Assembly: GCA_037975125.1 (NCBI GenBank)
Contig: CM075854.1
Coordinates: 64,039,071 to 64,103,070, forward strand
DNA from: Latrodectus hesperus
Taxonomy: Eukaryota > Arthropoda > Arachnida > Araneae > Theridiidae
Length of the DNA stretch: 64,000 bases
Direction: 5' to 3'
Position numbers and translations under genes: made by a program. Positions 49,086-63,490 of the stretch are shown piece by piece. Numbering within the stretch: position 1 is the stretch's first letter; every line of letters begins with the position of its first letter. Below the pieces are notes generated by a model. It worked only from the letters and a program-made list of their open reading frames with translations. It ran no database searches and had not been told where the DNA came from.

Positions 49086-51999
49086 CGAGCATCTGTAGGG
49101 GGAAAGTCCTTATTTACAAATTCAAAGTGTTTCTTGAAGAAAACAGTTAGAACTAATTATTTTAGAACTCAAAATCCTATAATTAAACTTTTTGTAAAAC
49201 TACCAACCAAAGTTTATTACATTTCAGAAAGCACACTGAAGTGCTATAAATACTTAAATTTTAAATCACTCTGTATGTAAAATAAAGCAACAAAAGATAC
49301 TCAGTGTGCAACACCTAATTTTTTCTCTCACGTAATTATAAATAAAGTAAATACATTTTATGAGGCAAAATATTGGAAAATATGATAAAAATTATGTTTT
49401 TTGTTTCAAGAAGTGAAAATTATTTTTTAACACTAAAGTCCTGAAATTTATAAGAACATTTGAAAAATAAGAGTTTAATGTAATAGCTGAAATAGAAAAA
49501 CAGTAAGTAATTAAAAATATTAATTCATATTCAAACTGATATTTCTTTAATTTAAATAAGCAATTATTTTGTTATTTCAAATTTATAGAGCGTTAAAACA
49601 AGTTGACTTCAAACTTGACTTTTATTCATGAAAGCATTTGGAAATTCTTGTGAATTTTCTTCGTAACATTTTTACTTAAGACAATATTCATTTAAACAGT
49701 TTACTTTAGTTACTTTTTTTTCAGAAAAGTTTTCTCAGTAAATAATTTGACGCATTAAAATTCTTTAAGCACTCTTTAAGCAAAAAAAGTCTTTATTTTG
49801 TAAGCAAAAGTAATATCTTTTTATAGGGAGTTAAGCAGAATATATGCATTTCCTAAATGCATCAAATCTACTTCTTATTACAAAAGGTTACGAAGTGACT
49901 GAAACGAGGAAATGTTTTCACTAAAATTAAGAAATGAACGACTTCAAAAAACATCATAATCATCTTTTTATAATGGCATTATTGTGAATTGAAAAGATAG
50001 CTTACGAGAAACTCGCATTTTGCAGATTTATGTTTTTAATAATCACAGTAAACTGTTATTTTTTAAAATAGAATGTTTTCTAGACCTATATGATGGAGAG
50101 TAATTCTTTTGTATTTTATTCATTTCTATAAAAATTCTTTTATGAATTATGAGGAAGATAATATTTTTGCATCATTAAAAATTTCTAAAGTGTTATTAGC
50201 AATGAAATACAAAAATATTGTTATTTGTATTTCTAAATGTATGTTTTTAATGCCATTTTTTGTATTTTAAAAGAAATAAACTTGCATTTGCAAGAGTTTA
50301 TTCACAAACAAATTTATATTTTTTAATAAATAACTGTTAAAATTTTCTTGTGAGGATAAACATAACTTGAATATTTAATAGAAATAGCTGTTTAAGAGCC
50401 AAGTTTAAGAAATAATTGTCATTTCAGTTTACATATTTGTGGTTTTATTTACCATAGAGCGTTAGAATTTAATTAGTAATTTAAAAGTCCTTTTCTGTTC
50501 CATATATTTTATAAGTCAAAAACTGATGCACGATAAATAAAAACAGAGTGATAAGCTAAAATATATAGTCTGGTGGGAAAAAGCTTCAACCTATGTCAGG
50601 AAGGCAATGAGTTCAACAATATCAATTAAAGACCATCATGCTTACAGAGCCTATCACAGTTAAAATTTCTATTGGGCCCATTGAACCTCTCATGATATGG
50701 TATTGAAAGGATAAGATTAGAGAATTCAAAAATTGACCGTGAGTCTAGTCGTGATTCAAAATTACGGGGTGGTTGATTTTATATACGTATTTATTCGACA
50801 AAAAAATCCGGCAGCTGTTGCTATATTGCGTCATTCTCCAAAAGAATCAACTTAGAAATTTCTTTTTAATCACGATTCTTGTTACTAAACATATATTTAA
50901 CTTTTTTATCTGTATGTTTTTCAAATATTTTTAAGATACCACTAGTTTAGGCTTGCAATTTGGACAGAAGACTTTTTTGCAATATGGACAGAAGAAAGTG
51001 AGAACAAATTTAATGTATTCATATAAGATTGTTAGTAACAAGCAAGTGAGCTTTCTTAATTAAAATCATAGAAATTTGCTGCAATAGAAACATTTAGAAA
51101 AATTATTTTTCCTCCCTTTTAAACTTTTTGTTTTTGATTTTCTGGGGTTTGCATTTTTTCCATAATTTTCATATAAATAGAATTTTAAAACACGATGGCA
51201 TTTCCTTCATTTTATTATTTATTCATATCATTTAATTTTTTATAAAGTTTTTCAAAGTGAAATATGTGTGTATTATTCTTCGATTTTTATTTGCTAAAAA
51301 AATAATCTTTTACACAAATCATGTCACTATTTATGAAACTAAGCAAGTTTTATCTGTAATGTCTACGTATTATATAATTAACATTTATAACATATTTACA
51401 ATAGTACATAATCAAAAAGTCATAAACAGTTTATGATGAGTCACTTAAAAATTCATGAGATTAAATTTTGGATTGATTCTTGAGAGGGTTTTGCGTGAAA
51501 ATTTTGAAAGAGCATTCATTATTTTTATATTTGTCTAATTATTACCGATCATAGATGGTCGCTGCCCACTTTAATTCCGATATATGAAACTGGTTCTTAA
51601 CATTTTTGCCGTCAAATTGAACTAAATAATTCAAAATTATCGAATTATTATAAAATATTTTTCAACAATTAATATTTTGTTTATTTATATTTAAAGTTAT
51701 GTTTAATCCTTCAATTTTATTTATTTACCTATACGTAAAATTCCAAATATATGTGTTAAAATTTTAATTACATTAAAAAGCACAGTTCGCAATTACCTCC
51801 AAGTAGTTATTCATTTCAATTACCAAAATAATTTACAAAATAAGCATTTCGTTGCTGAATAATTTATTGCACGAATTGCGACATGTAAGCATTCTGCATT
51901 TCAGCATTATACATGCTTGTAATTATATTCTGAAACTAATCACACTGTGTAAAGATATTGTTATAATTTTGAGCTAGCACGTAGTTCGAATAGTTCTTC
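49086..51999. other. AT-rich non-coding DNA
   Basis: Nothing recognised in about 2.9 kb. Confidence 0.5.
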
Positions 52000-52340
52000 G
52001 GCTGTACACATTGTGCAGCAATCCAAATTTTACCGTCCACGTCCGTAGTTCAGGATGCCGTAAACATACTCATCAGGACGGAGGATTAATTAAACTTTAT
52101 TCGTTCCTGGGAGCGAACACACAGGTTATCTCCCAGAATTTGTTTTACTTTATTTAGGTTTGTAAATTTTATGAAAGCAGGCCGGAGATCTGATTTTGCT
52201 AGTAATGTTTGATAGAGATTTCTCCCAGGTGTGCTTTTGATATGCGATTCCCCAGCGATATCAGATGGAATGCTTTGTTCTCTGTAGGGATTTAATAATC
52301 GCTACTTAATGTCGTTTTGAGCGAAAGAATGTATGATTAA
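52000..52340. promoter_or_regulatory. Mixed-composition block, candidate regulatory element
   Basis: About 340 bp of less AT-rich, non-repeated sequence. It contains CCGTCCACGTCCGTAG, GGACGGAGGATTAATTAAAC (a homeodomain-type TTAATTA site), and CTGGGAG (52110) facing CTCCCAG (52131) as short inverted repeats, with TCTCCCAG again at 52222. No coding frame. Confidence 0.25.
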
Positions 52341-52856
52341 TATTTGTGTATGTATAATATTGCGAGTCTTTATTAATTTCATAATTTAGCAAAATACATA
52401 TTTTTGATGTAGATATTAATTCAATTTCGAATAACTTATTAATAATTTTAAAAAGCAAAACTAATCATTAAATATTTCAGTAAGACCAATAATCTATAAA
52501 AAAACTTAATTCACAGTTTCAAAATTATAAATGTATAATTTTTTGAGCAAATATAATGTATCCTATTTAAAGTTAAAACTTTTTTGCTTTATTTATTTAT
52601 TTCTGTAATCATAGTCCTCTCTTAACTATAAATGAGGAATTTTAAAAGAAATACTATCTGTTTCATAGATGAAAAATATTACGCAATCATTAATTCACAA
52701 ACAAAATAAAGCAAGTCAAGCAAATATTTTATGTGTGTGAAAATTTACTTTTCCACATTTAGGTAATTACTGATTCAAAGACAAAGTATTTTCCATCACT
52801 ATCTGCTATTATTAATTACCACTAGCGGACCAAGCCCATAGGATTTTCCGGATTTT
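52341..52856. other. AT-rich non-coding DNA
   Basis: Nothing recognised before the SINE. Confidence 0.5.
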
Positions 52857-52867
52857 AGCTTAAAGGT

Positions 52868-53121
52868 CTTTGGGTCCCTGGTTCGAATCAGGCATGGATG
52901 TTTCTTTCTCTCTCTGTGTTTCTCTGTCCTTTCTTCTGTGATGTTGTATGAATGTGGCCCACCCTATAAACGGGTTTGTGTTGGTATGACGCGGGTAACG
53001 CTACTCGCCTCCGTGACTTGGTTCACAGGTGCCCGCTGGGTAACGATAAATGAGTAACAGTTTCTGGCCTTGTTGTGGCATAGGATTCGTCACCCAAGTG
53101 TGCCCACCATTGGATAAAAAA
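52868..53121 (+). mobile_element. SINE family A variant, 5'-truncated, poly-A tail
   Basis: 254 bp with an exact 11 bp target duplication, AGCTTAAAGGT, at 52857-52867 and 53122-53132. It begins inside the tRNA-like head just before box B (TGGTTCGAATCAGG), so box A is absent. The body has CATGGATGTTTC, TCTGTCCTTTC, TGTATGAATG and CCTATAAACGGGT, as in the other copies. After that it diverges: the rest (GGTAACGCTACTCGCC through CACCCAAGTGTGCCC) is not in the other copies and the tail is GGATAAAAAA instead of CAACAAC. This marks a subfamily with a different 3' half. Confidence 0.85.
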
Positions 53122-53132
53122 AGCTTAAAGGT

Positions 53133-53675
53133 GCACACCTTTAAGAGAAAAATTGCGAGTTGGAGAAACAATGCTATCTATTCATACTACGTTTTAAAGA
53201 CATCTACTATTCACTTTGCTTCGTAACAAATACTGTTTATGACACGAAATAAAATCTTAAATATGGATCTTATGCGAAAATTAATTTGAATGTAAATAAC
53301 ATTTAAAAATTAACTTCAGTTTCAAAATTATAAAATGTTGAAGTCGAGATTCCTTTTATCTGCGTTCCAATGCATTTCCCATTGGTGGCAACTAGGGAAA
53401 AGTGTACACTCGTTCAAATGGATAAAAATCAAATGAAACTGGATAAAAATATTTTCAGAAATCAAAAATAATAATTATAGTTCAGTATTTTTTTAAAAAA
53501 AACAATGATGCTGTGAAAAAATAGGGAGAAGAAAGGATCCGACGAAATACATTTTTTTCCTATCTCCAGCGGTTAAACACAAATATTTTTAAAAGAAAGA
53601 ATAGAACCGCATTCCTCTTCTTGAAAGGAAAAGATTTTCAGAGTGGAACGTTACATAGTTTAAATTAATTATATC
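53133..53675. other. AT-rich non-coding DNA
   Basis: Nothing recognised. Confidence 0.5.
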
Positions 53676-53684
53676 AATAAATTA

Positions 53685-53987
53685 CCGCCGACCAACTTGT
53701 CTAGTGGTCAGCGTGCCTGACTACGGATAAGGAGGCCCTGGGTTTGAATCCCGGTTCGGGCATGGATGTACTTTCTCTCTATATATATCCTGTCTTTATC
53801 CTTTCCTTGTATGAATGAGGTTTGAATGGTTGCCTACCCTATGAACGGGTACCTATGGCAAGTGTGAAGAGCAATGTCGTACTTTCACCTACAGGTGCTC
53901 TGATTAAAACGAAAGACGCTCCCAATCAACTTAATTCGCATAGCATAGTGAGCTTTGCTTGTCCAAGTGTCATTAGAAAACAACAAC
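53685..53987 (+). mobile_element. SINE family A, full-length copy 4
   Basis: The cleanest copy. Head with CTTGTCTAGTGGTCAGCGTG (box A region) and GGGTTTGAATCCCGG (box B with its flanking stem), body landmarks CATGGATGTACTTTCTCTC, TATCCTGTCTTTATCC, CCCTATGAACGGGT and GCTCTGATTAAAACGAAAGA, and the tail AACAACAAC. A 9 bp target duplication, AATAAATTA, lies at 53676-53684 and 53988-53996. Confidence 0.92.
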
Positions 53988-54284
53988 AATAAATTAGCAA
54001 TTTTATAAGGAGATCAAATCAGTTTTAATTTCTGTTTAAATTGATATCATCTCATGTAATCAAAGTTTAGCAATGAAATAAGTCAATGTTTAAACTTACT
54101 AGAGATCTCATGTAAGTTTCATTACGCTGCTTGTAGCTGTTCTCAGTTCAGCCTCGGACAAAAATTCAGAGTACAAGTAGAATAAGAATTTTGTTTATGT
54201 AGAATATTTTTGTCGGTACTTCATTCTTTCATATTCTTATATTATCTTTCGTTACGTGTCTCTTACACTTTAATAAATTTTCTA

Positions 54285-54594
54285 TTCTCTGTGTAAAGAC
54301 ATGGTAGTCTGTTTGATTATGGCGCAGTTTTCATTCATTCCTGACTCAATCGAAGATGGTGTTTGAGGTACCTAAATTTTTTATGGTTGCAATGTGGTCC
54401 ATGTGAAATGATAGTGGTGTAAATGGTCCAGTTTGGTGGTTTTTTGCATGGTCCTTGCTTCTAAATTAGGAGGGTCCACTTGCAAGACCATAATGTCACG
54501 ACAACTTGTTGCCCCTCTATGTAAAAGGTACCAGTAGTTCCACTTCTTGTAGTGTTCAGAGGTGAAAAGTCCTAGTAACCAGGAATTGGAAACA
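54285..54594 (+). repeat. Unclassified dispersed repeat, copy 2
   Basis: The longer-preserved partner of 23412-23747. Upstream sequence (54110-54284) with CACTTTAATAAATTTTC could be an LTR-like end with a polyadenylation signal, but no protein domain is attached. Frames are broken on both strands. Landmarks: TCGAAGATGGTGTTTGAGG, CTTGCTTCTAAATTAGGAGG, TTGCCCCTC, CTTGTAGTGTTC, CCTAGTAACCAGG. Confidence 0.6.
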
Positions 54595-55061
<467 letters not shown>

Positions 55062-55522
55062 AACTATAGTTTCAGAAGAAATCTTCAGTCATATGTCTAC
55101 AGTTGTTAACATCCTTTTACTTCCAAAACTATTGTCGCACATTTTTGTTTTAACTTTATGACTCTTTTTTTCATTTTATTTATGTCCAATCCAGCATGAA
55201 TGGTAATGTAAATACATCCCTTTTTTAATTTTGTTTGTTAAGCCATTTTCATATCCTATCTTATTGAAAACTAGTCATTTTAGAGTATTCCTCTAAGAAT
55301 CCACATAGAAAGTTGTAAACCTATAAGCAGTGTTTTTCTTTTAAATATATTTGGTCGATGTAATCAATTTCTATCTGATATTCAACTGAAATCGAGCGTG
55401 AAACTGCACTTTCCTTGACTAGTTGTGTTCATCGCGTAAAATGTTCTTAGAACCTTTGGTTTATAATCAGTTTAATTTGATGATAAATCAAATGATACCT
55501 GAGTCTCAGGAATATTGTAGAC

Positions 55523-55746
55523 ATGACAAAATCCAAATTTATTGGCTTATTACTTGTTGTTTAAACGATTCAACTGTAGTTTTAACTAAGAATAGTTATA
55601 AGTGTAAGCTCAATTGCGATTATTTTAATTAATTACCATATGACAAAATCCAAATTTGTTGGTTTACTCCATGTTGTTGTAAGGCTGCAACTATAGATTT
55701 TAACTTGGAATTATTTTAAATGCAAGCTTAAAGCGATTACTGATGC
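55523..55746 (+). repeat. Tandem duplication, two diverged units of about 110 bp
   Basis: 55523-55637 and 55640-55746 both start ATGACAAAATCCAAATTT and share GTTG-TT, CAACT-TAG-TTTTAACT, AAGCT-AA and GCGATTA in the same order. Unit spacing is 117 bp. Non-coding; an old local duplication. Confidence 0.8.
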
Positions 55747-55965
55747 TTAACAAATACTTTGTTTAAATGTCACACAGGGCAATATTTTTTTATAAAATTT
55801 CGTTTTACATGCATATTTTGAATTTTCAGTGATACATTAAAAAATGAATTTTTGATAAATACATGGATCAACTTATATTTAAAAATTTACGTCATTAAAA
55901 ATAGAAATGAAAAATTTCATCTGTATAGTATTAAAATTAAATTTAATGAATTTAGTTTTAGATAT

Positions 55966-57933
<1,968 letters not shown>

Positions 57934-57994
<61 letters not shown>
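57934..57994. repeat. (TA)n microsatellite
   Basis: About 61 bp of TA. Confidence 0.97.
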
Positions 57995-57997
<3 letters not shown>

Positions 57998-60047
57998 TTT
58001 GGCTATTAGAATTTACTAAAAAAAAAAATAATATACTTTAAAATCTATGACCTACCTATCATACCTAAATGATATACCCCATCATTACATATTCTAAATT
58101 TTTATCGAACTTAATTTAACAATTTTATCATATTGTATTTTATTAATATTTGTTGAAAATGCACCAAACTAATGTTAAATATCTGTCATATAATTAAGAA
58201 AATAAACAGTGCATCTCTTTCGAATATCTTTAACAGTAAATATAAATCAATTGCAAAATTTACATTTCCCTTATGTATCAACAAGGCTTTTAGAAAGCTA
58301 CATCAGCACTCTTAACTATCACAAATATCTCATCTGTCTGCCTAATCATACTATTAATGACTCTTATTTAACTAAAGTTGATTCAAAATTTACCTCTTAA
58401 CTAGCAGGCCTAATCAATCTAACCTTAAAAAGAAAACTATTACAAACTCTTATCAGTATGAAAAATTCAAATTCAAAAAAAGCAAATTTCTTGACGATGG
58501 ATAAGACTTCATGCCAACCAAATACCAGCATTTACATAAACTCTTCTAAAATCAGCGAAGAAATGGGTATAGGTTCTTTGCATTCGTTTTTAACACAATG
58601 TTTCTGAAGTGGGGAACTTGAAATATAGAACTTATCTTGGCTTTTCAAGTGGAATTCACTTCCATTCAGACAACTGGTGGTAATGTAACTGGTAGTAATC
58701 TTTTTGCCTAATGACTCTTAATTTTTCTTGAACTGATTTCGACAAATCAATTTCATGTTGAAATATGATATCATCCCAAGCTACTTACATAGATTTGAAA
58801 TTCTTAAGTCACCCGACTCTATATGAGGAAAGGAAACTTTACCATTGCATTATTTCAAATAACGTCTTCGTAGGCATCTAACAGCATCGGAATGGATCAC
58901 TACTTCGGATTGAAAGCTACTTGGTTACAAAGCTGTTTTGAAAAATTTACCAAAAATTTGTAATGCGATTAATAATTGTAATGCAATTATTAATCAACAA
59001 TACTTGAAAATGACACTCTTCAACCATAAAAGGTGATATAAAACGTGCGGTACATTTTTTGAATAGTTCTAATAATGACATGAAAATTTACTTTTTATAT
59101 CATATTAAGACAAACTATCTATAGATGATTCATTTTATTATATTTATAACACGCTATTATAAAATCAAATTTCCTGAAGTAAATAGAGAAATAATCAAAA
59201 AAGAAAGAACTATTTTAACCATTAACAAAAAATATACTAGCTGTAAACCTACATTTTATCTATTACTATAATTGAATGTATCCATTGTTAGAAAAAACTC
59301 AGATTGTTGAAGTTTATATATTTAGCAAAAATTAATTAGCGAAATTAGTATGCTTTTGGAGATTAAATATAAGTAATTAACAACTAGTTAAGTTGAAATC
59401 TAAGCACAAAAATCCATCTTCATCCTTACATTTTAATTTCAAATATAACAGAATGTTTATATATATATTTATGTGTATATAAACACACACACACAAATTT
59501 ATTTTTATATATGTAAAGTCATGAAATTTATGATTTCAACTTTCTTTACAGGATCATACCAGGTTTCTTTTCATTATTACGGCAATTGTTCATTTTTTTT
59601 ACATGAGTGAAAAGATACTAAACTTAGCATATGTCATAATAAAAGAGTCAAGGCATCTTATTTCATTACCTTAATTTCTGTCCTAATTATTTTTAAATAC
59701 TGTTCTAATTCAAGCTACCAAAGTATTAGAATTTTTGTGTTTTATGAGAATGAGAGCTTATTTGTCTGAATATTAATAGTTTATGCACATTATATATAAA
59801 CAAAAAGTAAATTCACTTGTTATCTTTTATGTAACTGAATTAATGAAATTAGTAGTAAATTCAAGTTGGTAGTAAGTTTACTAACTCGAGAAATATTTGC
59901 TTTTGTCTTATCAGTAAAACTATTGCACTAGAAAAGCATAAATTATGAAAATTATTAACTATTTTACATTTATTTTAACTGATAAACCTAAGAAAGTAGT
60001 TTTTAAAATAAAATCCTAACATATTTAGATAGTTGTTTTACGTCAAT
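57995..60047. other. Non-coding, nothing recognised
   Basis: 58430-59000 is somewhat less AT-rich but without a frame or repeat I can support. Confidence 0.45.
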
Positions 60048-60056
60048 GCTCTACAA

Positions 60057-60219
60057 GCTGAGTTTGCAGCCGAATGGTTAGCGCTCTTGCCTTCAGTTCA
60101 ACAGTTCCCACCTTGGGTATGGGTGTTTGTAATGGTTCGGAATCCACTTTAAACCGTAGGTCCCGGTCTAATTATCCATCGTGTGCAAAAAATGACTGTT
60201 GAGCGACAAACAAATCAAA
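60057..60219 (+). mobile_element. SINE-like element, family B
   Basis: 163 bp flanked by the target duplication GCTCTACAA (60048-60056 and 60220-60228). The head GCAGCCGAATGGTTAGCGCTC resembles a tRNA box A region, and GGTTCGGAATCC (60138) resembles box B with one extra base. It ends TGTTGAGCGACAAACAAATC. The partner copy is at 3629-3790. It shares no clear body with family A. Confidence 0.7.
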
Positions 60220-60228
60220 GCTCTACAA

Positions 60229-62720
60229 ATTTAAATGTACTTGTTTAACTTAAATTTTTTTATTATTCTTGCATTTTTTTGATTCTGTAGGAAAGTATTT
60301 TTGTTTTATCAAAAATTTAATTAAACACCAATATGGTTGACTCAATGTCATTTATTGTTGATATTTTTAAACTACATTAGTCACACACAAATAATATTTT
60401 TATTTATATGCAGTTTAAATACTTGGTTGAGATTACTATGAAATTTAGAACACAGATAGTATGTAATAGTATTTCTTAACCTTCATTGATAGGTGAATAA
60501 TTTTAAAATTCAAATTGCCTAAAAACACATCTTAAAGGCAATTTTCGATGGTCGCAAAAGATTTCAAGCACACGCACACAAAAGTATATCCAATTAAACA
60601 TCTCAGTAGCCTTTTAAATGCTCATTTAAAGCTGATTCGAGCAACTGTGCTATTAATAACTAACAATTCACTCCAAGCATCCCTGTGATACCTATCCCCA
60701 TTGCCCCTGAGACTGTTGAAAAATTACTCTTAGAAGAAATCATGAGATCCATCACAGGTGTTAACAATACACGTAGTGTCTCTATAAGCTGTACTTTTCC
60801 TCGACGCATTACTAAATGTTATCAAAATTCAAAAAAATAAAGCCTTTCATATGAAAACATTACATCACACCATAGGAAAAAATGGACTTAAGCTTTAATT
60901 GTGGAATCTCCAAACATAGCTATTGTCAAAATTTGGATAGCAATGAATTTAAAAGCAACTGCTTAGAACAACAGGTAAAGATCCTGCTATAAATCTAATA
61001 GTAGATATGTTTTAAATCTGATAGCGGCTTATCGCTTAAGTCTTTCTTTTAATTTAGAATGATGAATTATGTTATGTATTGAAATTTAGGCATGTGGAAC
61101 ATGGCTTACTTCTAAACTAATGATTTCAAGGAATCAATAACTGCACTACGACAAAATTTGCTGCTGTGAAATGTGTCCCAATCAGGGTACAAATCTCAAA
61201 AACAGTTTGATAACAATACCGTTATCATGCGCGTACAGCAAATGGGTAACAGGAAAGCAGAAAATAAGCTTAAGCCTATAGAAGACAAGTCATCTACCAA
61301 AATTTTCCTTTCATCAGGATTTAAATGTCTTGTGTTGACACTAAGAGGGATATCTTACATTTTTTGCTAACTTAAATGCCTATTTGCAACGACTGTCTTC
61401 GGAAGGACCTCAGGATTACAAAATAAACTTTAGTATTCAATTACAGCATGTATTGCTTAATGTATTTGAAACAAATGGAGCATAAAAAAATAGGAACACC
61501 ATTTCCTCCTAACTTTTTGAGTATATAATGAATTATTTTTTAATGTTTAACAGTATCATTGGTACCAACATGTATATAGGAGAATCAAATCTATTCTTTC
61601 AACAAATATTTGATGTTGCAATTTCAGTGCAGAACAAAAATCTTCATATGTGTGCAAATGTGCAAGTAAATCTACAGACATCTGTCATGGATATATTAAA
61701 AATTGTATTGACTTTGATATTGTTATTGAGATAAGATAAATGTAATTTTAGCAACAACAGTTCCTGTTATAATACTATGTATAATAAATGATTACAATAG
61801 AAAATTATTTTTACTGTTACTTTCGAGAAATGAGAATAATCTTTTGAATGACAAAATTAACAGCCACTGATTGAGTCGAAGTTAATGTAAGAAAATGGGA
61901 GATGTACTAATCTTTCAGTGTAGAGGCATTTAAACAAAAATGATAAATTCTTACTTATATAAATTCAAATTATTCATACATTTTGTTTTATCTAAACAAT
62001 TTTTCAAAAATTTTCAGAGTAATTTTAACTCATATGCATATTTCACTGAAAAAGCATACTTTTATCACTCTGCGTGTGTGTTAAATCTTTTAAAATTTGT
62101 TTGAGGAATTTTTATTAGTTTAAATTCTAAATAAATTTTATACAGCAACAGTGCCACATACATTGTATATATTGTACGTAACGTATTTTTACGATACTAT
62201 TTTTTTATTATTCACTCATAAATTGGAAAAAAAATAGATTACAAAACTGCAGAAAATCACTGTATATTTATTTTATCATATAAGCTATTTAATCCAAATA
62301 TTGCAACAAACTGAAGCTAATATTTTAAAATTTTGTATTTAAATGTTTTAAATAATAAAATTATCCACTTCATTTTCATTTCATAAATAATTTAAAAAGA
62401 GTTTATTTATACAATTGTACATTTAAATTTTTGAACCTCTTTCTATCACTTTCTTTTAAACTTAAGTGGTCCATCTTCTATTTCCTTAGAATAAAATAGT
62501 TTGAATACCATAACTTAAATTAAAGACTGTTATGGAAAGAACTACTAGAGTCTTTGTTACTACAATATTATGCGAAAGATAGAAATTTAAATAAATGTAT
62601 ACTTTTTTCTTTTACAAGATTTCCTTTCTAAAACTGTATAAATCTATTTTCTAGGATGAAAGGTTTACTTAAGAACTCTAGCATTTTATTCAGAAAGAAA
62701 GCATGGCCATTTTAAAATGA
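60229..62720. other. AT-rich non-coding DNA
   Basis: Frames at 61173-61370 and 61528-61734 have ordinary residue mixes but no family resemblance and no neighbours to support them as exons. Confidence 0.45.
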
Positions 62721-63490
62721 TGTCCTACCGAACAAAAGATACTCTAAGTCAATTTTACTTGATTCGTTTTCCAGATATACATTTACTCAACGGCCACTAA
62801 AGTCTAAATCTTTCCCTTTTATTTATAGCTCTCTATCATTTCATATAAGTGGATCAGTCACTATTTATAGTTTCCAGTTGTCATTGGTCAGGAAAAAGAA
62901 AAAACTTCGAGCCCCATCATCAAAGAATCCAAAACATGTCAGGAGGAAAAAAAGACTATTCAAGTTTTCCCTACAAGAATAAGGCGGATCAGGTGCATTC
63001 ACTTGGACTACTTTCAAATGGACAATCATAGAAAGGATCTCTGAATGAAAATACCAGAAGACAGATTTTGAACTTTGTTGGGAAAAGGAAAAATTAGTTT
63101 TAATTAAAAGGATCATGGAAATGCATTGTAGAAATTAAAAAGTAAATGTCGTATACAAAACGGGAGAAAATGTACTTGCTTATTATTTTAAACCTCTTAA
63201 AATTCGAATAATTGATGACCGAATATTTTTCAGAATTAATTCCAAAAAGATCCTTTAATAATTTGGAACGCAAGTCATATTTTAAATTTAATGAATAGGA
63301 TATTTATATTATGTTCTTATAAAACTTTAAATTTATGCTTGTTGCATTACAACAAGCATATTTTTAATGAGTTTCTATTTGTGAAAATTTATTTTGTTGT
63401 GAAATTTTGTGCTTTAGAAACAACCTTTTCTGTCCTGGAATTCAACATGAATTGCTTATTAATGTAATTTTAATATGTTAATGAATCTGC
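62721..63490 (+). repeat. Unidentified duplicated module, copy B
   Basis: Partner of 35550-36330. The conserved core is at 62960-63030. Upstream it has TCATATAAGTGGATCAGTCA (TATA-like ATATAAG) and CATTGGTCA (inverted CCAAT), which copy A keeps only in part (TCATTTAAGTGGATAAGTCA, CACTGGTCA). The core frame encodes SSFPYKNKADQVHS and ends at TAG as in copy A. The 3' part (63080-63490) is recognisable but has gaps. Confidence 0.75.

Noticed and set aside
55523..55746. CRISPR-like direct repeats
   Set aside because: Only two long diverged units, no spacers, in a eukaryotic context.
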